DNA from: Malurus cyaneus samueli
Taxonomy: Eukaryota; Chordata; Aves; Passeriformes; Maluridae
Length of the DNA stretch: 64,000 bases
Assembly (NCBI GenBank): GCA_009741485.1
Contig: CM019236.1
Coordinates: 46,371,482 to 46,435,481, forward strand
Direction of reading: 5' to 3'
Shown here: one piece after another, positions 62,401 through 64,000 of the stretch
Numbering within the stretch: position 1 is the stretch's first letter
Layout of the letters: the number at the start of each line of letters is the position of its first letter
The notes under the pieces: generated by a model
What the model saw: the letters and a program-made list of their open reading frames with translations, nothing else
What the model was told of the DNA's origin: nothing
Database searches by the model: none
Position numbers and translations under genes: made by a program

Positions 62401-62416
62401 GGAAATTTAATAGCAG
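17353..62416 (+). CDS. DGKQ: Diacylglycerol kinase theta, partial (18 internal exons)
   Basis: Joined exons: 17353-17432, 26159-26258, 30344-30429, 31146-31271, 32615-32768, 36843-36911, 42179-42279, 43735-43958, 44782-44872, 46478-46532, 47687-47748, 48022-48172, 49010-49048, 50691-50806, 58415-58566, 59923-60071, 60658-60839, 62316-62416. All 17 internal introns are GT-AG and every junction keeps the frame. The product phosphorylates diacylglycerol to phosphatidic acid using ATP. Three C1 domains, a PH-like/Ras-associating region and a DAGK catalytic domain in this order are the type V (theta) architecture. Other DGK types have two C1 domains and carry EF hands, SAM, ankyrin repeats or a MARCKS-like segment instead. 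The protein agrees closely with my memory of mammalian DGKQ, especially in C1-2, C1-3 and the catalytic core. The N-terminal exon and the C-terminal exons (rest of the accessory domain) are outside the window, so start and stop codons cannot be given. Confidence 0.96.
19139..19480 (+). promoter_or_regulatory. Candidate conserved non-coding element (tentative)
   Basis: Compared with neighbouring intron, this patch holds many CpGs (gttcgcgtgg, tgcgagag, ggcgtggtc, agacgtcgctttgc, accgggctt, tttgcgtaaa). It also holds words like transcription-factor sites: TTAATCC (OTX-like), GACGTC (CRE-like half), TTTGCATGC and TGACAGTCATT. CpG survival in an AT-rich intron can mean selective constraint. This is inference from composition only and no conservation was measured. 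Confidence 0.25.
20702..20922 (+). mobile_element. CR1 LINE, short 3' fragment
   Basis: Recognisable phrases are 'actaggaagaagttttttac', 'cttggaacaggtcacccaga', 'caaggccagattggacgggg', 'ctagtggaaggtgtccttgc' and the tail 'ctgttctgtggctctgtgat'. It inserted in the intron after window exon 1, sense to the gene. Confidence 0.88.
23368..23383 (+). repeat. (AT)n microsatellite
   Basis: An uninterrupted AT dinucleotide run of eight units. Confidence 0.85.
25875..25995 (+). repeat. AT-rich, palindrome-rich tract
   Basis: Dominated by TATA and ATTTAATATAT-type words, including taatatatatataaatata and acaatacatgta. Self-complementary low-complexity DNA about 160 bases before window exon 2. Confidence 0.75.
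26159..26258 (+). CDS. DGKQ: DGKQ window exon 2: first half of C1 domain 2
   Basis: The exon starts in phase 0 with [11 protein letters not shown] and ends GAA G|gtaact, leaving one base of the next codon. It carries the first His and three of the Cys ligands of the second C1 domain: H-X12-C-X2-C, then a Cys ten residues on. That spacing is shorter than in a typical phorbol-binding C1, and as I recall the mammalian theta isoform has the same spacing. It suggests an atypical C1 that folds round zinc but may not bind diacylglycerol well. The frame stays open for 45 bases before the acceptor and past the donor to 26446, so intron retention would not stop translation at once. Confidence 0.96.
26259..30343 (+). 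other. DGKQ intron between window exons 2 and 3 (4.1 kb)
   Basis: AT-rich intron ending in a tttgtgctttcag acceptor. It contains an A-run near 28483-28499. I recognise no interspersed repeat or gene. A 108-codon + strand open frame (28378-28704) runs through the A-run and resembles nothing known to me. Confidence 0.8.
30344..30429 (+). CDS. DGKQ: DGKQ window exon 3: second half of C1 domain 2 and spacer
   Basis: The first two bases complete the Val codon split with the previous exon. The exon then reads CELHVHTDC and on to QDGHLDH, ending in phase 0 at CAT|gtaagt. It supplies the last ligands of C1-2 (C-X4-H-X2-C-X7-C, the final Cys in ACSDC). The rest is a His/Gln/Asp-rich spacer that runs into the His cluster opening C1-3 in the next exon. 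The sequence [12 protein letters not shown] is a diagnostic theta-isoform segment as I recall it. Confidence 0.96.
30430..31145 (+). other. DGKQ intron between window exons 3 and 4 (716 bp)
   Basis: Short AT-rich intron from gtaagt to a cccttag acceptor. I see no repeat or other feature in it. Confidence 0.85.
31146..31271 (+). CDS. DGKQ: DGKQ window exon 4: most of C1 domain 3
   Basis: Phase 0 at both ends (42 codons). It opens [12 protein letters not shown] and closes at the CEWCGIL segment. Ligands visible are His (second of the HHH run), then C-X2-C after 12 residues, then a Cys after a 14-residue loop and C-X2-C (CEWC). The remaining His and Cys ligands fall in the next exon. This spacing is that of a regular C1 domain. 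The donor is CTG|gtatgt. Confidence 0.96.
31272..32614 (+). other. DGKQ intron between window exons 4 and 5 (1.3 kb)
   Basis: AT-rich intron. A stretch around 31370-31440 is rich in TATA/TGTA-type words but is not a clean repeat. I see no gene or transposon. Confidence 0.8.
32615..32768 (+). CDS. DGKQ: DGKQ window exon 5: end of C1 domain 3 and linker
   Basis: The exon begins in phase 0 with [13 protein letters not shown], giving the last His, Cys and Cys ligands of C1-3 (H-X2-C-X7-C). It continues through [17 protein letters not shown], the conserved basic segment just after the third C1 domain, and ends one base into a codon at TCA G|gtaaaa. The following [14 protein letters not shown] segment starts the variable linker before the Ras-associating region. 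In other DGKs an extended region after the last C1 contributes to activity, and this segment corresponds to it. Confidence 0.95.
32769..36842 (+). other. DGKQ intron between window exons 5 and 6 (4.1 kb)
   Basis: AT-rich intron with a locally GC-richer patch at about 34440-34740 and a short (TG)n run near 35355-35366. A perfect 10-bp inverted repeat and a direct repeat lie at 36720-36781, just before the next acceptor. I recognise no transposon or second gene. Confidence 0.8.
36720..36781 (+). repeat. 10-bp perfect hairpin followed by an 11-bp direct repeat
   Basis: The arms GTTAGCTTGT (36720-36729) and ACAAGCTAAC (36736-36745) are perfect complements round a 6-base loop. Directly after, ACAAACACCTT occurs at 36746-36756 and again at 36771-36781, 25 bases apart. 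The block ends 61 bases before window exon 6. No function is shown. Confidence 0.8.
36843..36911 (+). CDS. DGKQ: DGKQ window exon 6: short acidic linker exon
   Basis: A 69-nt exon with a ctgcttttacag acceptor and a TCAA|gtaagc donor. It enters and leaves in phase 1, so its length is a multiple of three and it could be skipped without breaking the frame. It encodes [18 protein letters not shown] and a few more residues, an acidic, Ser/Thr-rich, low-complexity segment. Mammalian DGKQ has a similarly placed variable Gly/Asp-rich linker between C1-3 and the Ras-associating region. Identity rests on splice sites, phase and position rather than residue conservation. Confidence 0.88.
36912..42178 (+). 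other. DGKQ intron between window exons 6 and 7 (5.3 kb)
   Basis: Mostly featureless AT-rich intron, but it carries a protein-like relic on the - strand (41390-41865, separate entry) and possibly a second - strand open stretch at 40636-40959. A 165-codon - strand open frame at 38586-39083 shows no family features. No CR1 copy is recognised here. Confidence 0.8.
41390..41865 (-). pseudogene. Unidentified protein-coding relic with one frameshift
   Basis: On the - strand a 77-codon open frame (41865 down to 41635) carries segments such as [18 protein letters not shown] and [13 protein letters not shown] one-base shift at an A-run (41648-41653 on the + strand, six T) leads into a second frame that runs to a stop at 41392-41390. 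That frame includes [19 protein letters not shown] and [14 protein letters not shown]. The balanced composition and continuity across the shift look like real protein rather than chance. A run TTCCCTTACAG on the - strand just inside the upstream end resembles a splice acceptor, so it could be a decayed exon of a nested gene or part of a retrocopy. I do not recognise the family, and no poly-A tail or target-site duplication is obvious. Confidence 0.45.
42179..42279 (+). CDS. DGKQ: DGKQ window exon 7: start of the PH-like/Ras-associating region
   Basis: The first two bases complete a Ser codon. The exon then reads [20 protein letters not shown] and on to KNEEVV, ending in phase 0 at GTG|gtaaga. 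QTLKIFDG is the well-conserved start of the ubiquitin-fold segment that precedes the annotated Ras-associating domain of DGK theta. The 33 whole codons have no indel against the mammalian form as I recall it. The frame remains open upstream of the acceptor back to an ATG at 42127, which is probably incidental. Confidence 0.95.
42280..43734 (+). other. DGKQ intron between window exons 7 and 8 (1.5 kb)
   Basis: Intron of ordinary composition ending in a gtgtgttttag acceptor. No repeat or gene is recognised. Confidence 0.85.
43735..43958 (+). CDS. DGKQ: DGKQ window exon 8: middle of the PH-like/Ras-associating region
   Basis: The longest visible exon (224 nt). It opens [18 protein letters not shown] and closes [17 protein letters not shown] then VIRIYPAWL, with two bases of a Lys codon before gtgagt. 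The ends are well conserved. The middle ([19 protein letters not shown]) is acidic and is the part that differs most from mammalian DGKQ, where I recall a Gly/Ser-rich insert. This segment is a surface loop between two beta-rich units, so divergence there is expected. Confidence 0.95.
43959..44781 (+). other. DGKQ intron between window exons 8 and 9 (823 bp)
   Basis: AT-rich intron from gtgagt to a tttttcactttag acceptor. No other feature seen. Confidence 0.85.
44782..44872 (+). CDS. DGKQ: DGKQ window exon 9: Ras-associating domain, first part
   Basis: The first base completes the split Lys codon. Then 30 whole codons begin [15 protein letters not shown] and end [10 protein letters not shown] before gtaagt. 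This is the first beta-hairpin and helix of the Ras-associating domain (ubiquitin-like fold). Mammalian DGKQ reads VGVAYVSVRV at the same place by my recollection. Residues for direct small-GTPase contact cannot be assigned from sequence alone. Confidence 0.96.
44873..46477 (+). other. DGKQ intron between window exons 9 and 10 (1.6 kb)
   Basis: More than half of this intron is a CR1 retrotransposon in antisense orientation (about 45298-46222). The rest is unremarkable. The acceptor is tgcatcttttggcag. Confidence 0.9.
45298..46222 (-). mobile_element. CR1 LINE, about 0.9 kb, antisense
   Basis: The + strand starts 'agtcacagaatatctcaagt' and 'agaaaggacccgtaaagatc' (complement of the CR1 3' end). 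It then has 'cctagggatcctgttctggt', 'ctgccctggacatactcaaa', 'acccagaactgcccccagca' and 'cttacccagatctctccata'. The longest CR1 in the window. It includes decayed reverse-transcriptase coding sequence with no intact frame. The far boundary is approximate. Confidence 0.92.
46478..46532 (+). CDS. DGKQ: DGKQ window exon 10: Ras-associating domain, second part
   Basis: A 55-nt exon entering in phase 0 with [18 protein letters not shown] and ending with one base of a Val codon at CAA G|gtaaga. In the mammalian protein the matching stretch is ESFQLVEVAMG, a central beta strand of the Ras-associating fold. The start of the exon (TECLQN) is slightly shifted in sequence relative to that form but not in position. 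Confidence 0.94.
46533..47686 (+). other. DGKQ intron between window exons 10 and 11 (1.2 kb)
   Basis: Contains a short imperfect tandem array of GTAGAGTAA-type words at 46883-46928. Nothing else is recognised. The acceptor is gccctctgcag. Confidence 0.85.
46883..46928 (+). repeat. Short imperfect tandem repeat (GTAGAGTAA-like)
   Basis: Repeated words agaaagtagagtaagt and gtagagtaag in 46 bases. Simple-sequence expansion. Confidence 0.8.
47687..47748 (+). CDS. DGKQ: DGKQ window exon 11: end of the Ras-associating domain
   Basis: A 62-nt exon. Two bases complete a Val codon, then 20 codons read [20 protein letters not shown], ending in phase 0 at AAG|gtaaat. The segment matches the QRTMLMDEQPLLDRLQDIRQ stretch of mammalian DGKQ, the last strand and helix of the Ras-associating domain. 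Confidence 0.96.
47749..48021 (+). other. DGKQ intron between window exons 11 and 12 (273 bp)
   Basis: The shortest intron in the window, with a run of T before the middle and a tattttggtag acceptor. No other feature. Confidence 0.9.
48022..48172 (+). CDS. DGKQ: DGKQ window exon 12: conserved module before the catalytic domain
   Basis: Fifty whole codons plus one base (AAA A|gtaagt). It starts [18 protein letters not shown], then has [20 protein letters not shown]. The LFVGGLP and PEEY motifs are reminiscent of an RRM-like beta-alpha-beta fold and are strongly conserved in DGK theta. The section links the Ras-associating domain to the catalytic domain, and no separate enzymatic role is known to me. 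Confidence 0.96.
48173..49009 (+). other. DGKQ intron between window exons 12 and 13 (837 bp)
   Basis: AT-rich intron ending in a long pyrimidine tract (gtatttttactctttgcag). No repeat recognised. Confidence 0.85.
49010..49048 (+). CDS. DGKQ: DGKQ window exon 13: 39-nt small exon
   Basis: Two bases complete a Thr codon, then [12 protein letters not shown], then one base of a Gly codon before gtaagc. It is phase 1 at both ends, so it could be skipped in frame. Mammalian DGKQ has VVSVSHIYSSQG here, so residues as well as splice sites support it. It continues the module begun in window exon 12. Confidence 0.95.
49049..50690 (+). other. DGKQ intron between window exons 13 and 14 (1.6 kb)
   Basis: T-rich in its middle (49949-50230, where a 93-codon open frame results from composition alone). 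No transposon or gene recognised. The acceptor is gatgcctctttacag. Confidence 0.85.
50691..50806 (+). CDS. DGKQ: DGKQ window exon 14: end of the linker module
   Basis: Two bases complete a Gly codon. The 38 codons that follow include [20 protein letters not shown] and NAVVIPAVM, ending in phase 0 at ATG|gtaaga. The [12 protein letters not shown] segment matches the ACFAEAERLYML stretch of mammalian DGKQ and ends the pre-catalytic module. Confidence 0.96.
51663..51772 (+). repeat. 22-bp minisatellite, five units, with octamer motifs
   Basis: Five head-to-tail 22-base units starting GAAAGCATACAATTTGCAT at 51663, 51685, 51707, 51729 and 51751. Units 2-4 are nearly identical (one substitution) and each contains ATTTGCAT, the complement of the POU/Oct octamer ATGCAAAT. 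Units 1 and 5 have diverged and lack the exact motif. Confidence 0.95.
52418..52485 (+). mobile_element. CR1 LINE, very short 3' remnant
   Basis: About 68 bases: 'cagttgcactagataacctc', 'ctgcagtactttccaaccca' and 'agtctatgat' match the end of the CR1 3' UTR. Confidence 0.7.
53486..53543 (+). repeat. 29-bp tandem duplication beside a CR1 copy
   Basis: TTTTCACCCTTCTGAATGGG and nine further bases at 53486-53514 are repeated with a few changes at 53515-53543. The second copy runs into the CR1 fragment that starts about 53525. Confidence 0.85.
53525..53722 (+). mobile_element. CR1 LINE, 3' fragment
   Basis: Phrases include 'tcaagcattgaaacagactg', 'cctagggaggtgatggagtc', 'ggtggtgttcagtcaaaggc', 'tggactcgataatgtcgcag' and a final 'ccattctgtgattctt'. 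The 5' edge overlaps the second copy of a 29-bp tandem duplication. Confidence 0.88.
55500..56233 (+). mobile_element. CR1 LINE, 3' end with RT remnant
   Basis: About 0.73 kb. 'cagaaaaggacctggggatg', 'catcctggcctgtatcagca' and 'gtgaggccacacctcaagct' are the end of the reverse-transcriptase ORF. 'ctgcagtgagaggacaacag', 'ggcattggaaacggttgccc', 'ggttggacttgatgatctta' and 'gatgattctgtgatt' are the 3' UTR and tail. The coding part is broken by stops and frameshifts. Its 3' UTR appears to belong to a different CR1 subfamily from the 45298 copy. Confidence 0.93.
58147..58214 (+). repeat. Perfect 34-bp tandem duplication
   Basis: The 34 bases beginning CAATGCCTTTGTTTCTAATG at 58147 are repeated without any change from 58181 to 58214. 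The absence of differences implies a recent event or an assembly artefact. It lies 200 bases before window exon 15. Confidence 0.95.
58415..58566 (+). CDS. DGKQ: DGKQ window exon 15: start of the DAGK catalytic domain
   Basis: Fifty codons plus two bases (CCT GG|gtaagt), entering in phase 0. It opens [20 protein letters not shown] and includes [18 protein letters not shown] and [25 protein letters not shown] is the first strand and loop of the DAGK catalytic fold, shared with sphingosine kinase-like enzymes. QVFDL/QVFEL and NGGP are DGK hallmarks. The acceptor is ggtttctttcag. Confidence 0.98.
58567..59922 (+). other. DGKQ intron between window exons 15 and 16 (1.4 kb)
   Basis: AT-rich intron with a weak-looking acceptor (ttgtttcccactggag) that is nevertheless fixed by reading-frame continuity. 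No repeat recognised. Confidence 0.85.
59923..60071 (+). CDS. DGKQ: DGKQ window exon 16: ATP-binding core of the catalytic domain
   Basis: One base completes a Gly codon, then 49 codons, then one base before gtgaga. Key motifs are [19 protein letters not shown], the glycine-rich GGDGT signature required for nucleotide binding and activity across DGKs, and VAILPLGTG at the end, which continues as NDLGR in the next exon. All motif residues are intact. Substrate is diacylglycerol, product phosphatidic acid. Confidence 0.98.
60072..60657 (+). other. DGKQ intron between window exons 16 and 17 (586 bp)
   Basis: Ordinary short intron with a cactgttgcccag acceptor. No other feature. Confidence 0.9.
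60658..60839 (+). CDS. DGKQ: DGKQ window exon 17: catalytic domain, second half
   Basis: Two bases complete the Gly of GTG, then [36 protein letters not shown] and a short acidic, Ala/Glu-rich insert ending EPEPPK, phase 0 at AAG|gtgagc. [10 protein letters not shown] is the second DGK signature and contacts nucleotide phosphates in related kinases. DRWTILLDA is near-identical to mammalian DGKQ. The acidic insert varies among species and marks the join between the catalytic and accessory domains. Confidence 0.98.
60840..62315 (+). other. DGKQ intron between window exons 17 and 18 (1.5 kb)
   Basis: Contains an A-run at about 61520-61534. Otherwise featureless. The acceptor follows a long T-rich tract (62293-62315). 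Confidence 0.88.
62316..62416 (+). CDS. DGKQ: DGKQ window exon 18: start of the accessory (DAGKa) domain
   Basis: Enters in phase 0 with [20 protein letters not shown] and ends [10 protein letters not shown] plus two bases of an Arg codon at AG|gtaatc. [13 protein letters not shown] and FHxAREEEPxKF are conserved in all mammalian DGKs at the start of the accessory domain that packs on the catalytic core. The continuing segment, expected to open LHNKGVYVRVGL, is not found before position 64000. Confidence 0.98.
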
Positions 62417-64000
62417 GTAATCCTGGTTGTGAAGGTCAATTCTGTGGTACTGCACTACTTCCAATTTACACTACACCTGATAATCTTAAATGCTTCAGGT
62501 ATCCACAGACTAATAGTGCTTGTGGCAGAGCTGGGACAAGGAGGAATTAAGTTAGCCAGGAAGTAAGACACAAAGTGCCTGTGTTTTGCGCTTGCTTTGG
62601 GGTTTCTTCAGTCTACCAAGAGAAAGCACCAAAGCAGCTTTTGGAAGCCATGTCCTTGTTTTTCAACATTCTTAGTTTGCCAATAATGGCATTATTGAGT
62701 TCATGGAATCTTAAGAGAGTGGAAATACCTCTTGCTCAAAGCCTTTAGCAGGAGTGAGGGAGGTGCTGCTATGTGAGCCATAAGCACTGTTCAGAAGCGT
62801 TTAGAACTTCTTCTGTACCTTTTCCACTTCTGCTTAGTGCTGTGGTAGCATCTGCGTGCTGGTTCTAAGGAATAAAAATCTCCCTAGCTGAAGTGAGAAT
62901 GTTATTAAAGAGGTGTTGAGAGGCACCTGCCTCCTCTCTGGCATACACATCAACCAATAATGGGACTTTTTCTTCTTTCCATAATCACAGAAATTGATAA
63001 GCAATAGAAATCACATCTGTGTAATTAATCAGTAATTCCTTGTAGAAACTGGTTTTGTTTGTATTCCCCTAGGTTTGTGATTAAATGCTTTCTGAATTGT
63101 CTCTTGGTTGCCAGAGTTACAGCCACTTACAACCACGCAGTGTTCAAACTGTAACCATTAAAAATATTCTCTGAGAGTTATGAGAGTAATGATGTGCAGT
63201 CTGACCTATCTTGCAGTGTTCTGTCTCATTACAGACATTGCTCATGGTGTTTTTCCAAAAAACCAAGTAATACAGTTGTTGACATAAACATAGGTGGTTC
63301 CTGGTGCATAAGTTACTATTAGGCACTGGTTTGCATTTTCCATACACTGGACTAAAAGCATCATAGTCAGGCAATAAACTAGTGTATGGCAGTGCCTGTT
63401 CTAGTACATGGAACTTCTGTGGTTAATATAATGTAAGAGCTATGTTCATTCTTTCTTCAAAATACTACTCTGTGTTTGCAAAGCTGCAGCATTTAAAAAA
63501 ATGCATTTTCTTCTTATTGAGACTTATGAGACTTAATATTCTCTGATTGCTATTACCCTGTGTGCTTTTCATCCCTGTAATCCTCATCTCAGTCACTTCC
63601 CAGTGTGCAGCATTCATATTGCAGTGGACAATGTCTTCATTATCATTCTTGCAGGGTGACTTGAAGGGGTTGTGTGGGAGGATTTGATTTTTTTTTTTCC
63701 TTCCAAATCTGAAGGACTGTGTGCTAATAATGAATTGATACTGAGGTACATTTTTGCAGAAGAGCTTGTGCAGGCTAACAGTGCTGACACATACTTACCT
63801 TTGACTTCCTGTGACAATGACTGTTAAAATCATTGACTTCATGCTTCTCCATGGTAAGCAAGTGCATACTCTTGTTAGCAATGTTTGCTTTTTAAAAAAG
63901 GTTATTTCTAGTACATTGACTGAAGAGGGTATCTTCTTAATGCAACATGCAGCAGCTGCTGGCATGTGACCTGGCTACTCAAGTGCAGAACAGGAAGTTT
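62417..64000 (+). other. Start of the next DGKQ intron (runs off the window)
   Basis: From the gtaatc donor to the window end I see no acceptor followed by the expected accessory-domain sequence, so this is intron. No repeat is recognised. Confidence 0.85.

Noticed and set aside
1..64000. CRISPR-like array, tRNA, rRNA or endogenous retrovirus
   Set aside because: No spaced direct repeats of the right form, no recognisable cloverleaf with A/B boxes, and no LTR pair or gag/pol/env motifs were seen by eye.

Overview
This is a piece of vertebrate nuclear DNA, most likely from a bird. Small exons with matched GT/AG splice sites are separated by AT-rich introns. The only interspersed repeat family I can recognise is CR1 LINE, as 5'-truncated copies with the typical 3' tails, in both orientations. 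CR1 is also found in crocodilians and turtles, so 'bird' is an inference. I see no bacterial operon, CRISPR array, rRNA or tRNA, and no recognisable endogenous virus.

One gene explains the window: DGKQ, diacylglycerol kinase theta, on the + strand. I placed 18 internal coding exons between 17353 and 62416. They join in one reading frame with consistent phases (2038 coding nt, about 679 codons) and no stop or frameshift. They encode, in order: the second half of C1 domain 1; C1 domain 2; C1 domain 3; an acidic linker; two halves of the PH-like/Ras-associating region; a linker; the DAGK catalytic domain with its GGDGT and GTGNDLGR motifs; and the start of the accessory domain. The first coding exon (Pro/Gly-rich N-terminus and first half of C1-1) lies upstream of position 1. 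The last exons lie beyond 64000.

Layout: 1-17352 is upstream non-coding sequence, most simply a first intron longer than 17 kb, with two CR1 copies and a 21-bp minisatellite. 17353-32768 holds the C1-domain exons, with introns of 0.7-8.7 kb. 36843-50806 holds the linker and Ras-associating exons. 50807-58414 is a 7.6-kb intron with three CR1 copies, a 22-bp minisatellite carrying repeated octamer motifs, and a 34-bp tandem duplication. 58415-62416 holds the catalytic exons. 62417-64000 is the start of the next intron.

The protein would convert diacylglycerol to phosphatidic acid with ATP, ending DAG signalling at membranes and in the nucleus. The C1 and Ras-associating parts give targeting and regulation.

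The main unexplained signal is a protein-like stretch on the - strand inside the intron before window exon 7 (41390-41865). It is broken by a one-base frameshift and I could not name it. I found no convincing novel biological system. The other observations are small repeats, possible cassette exons and candidate regulatory sequence.
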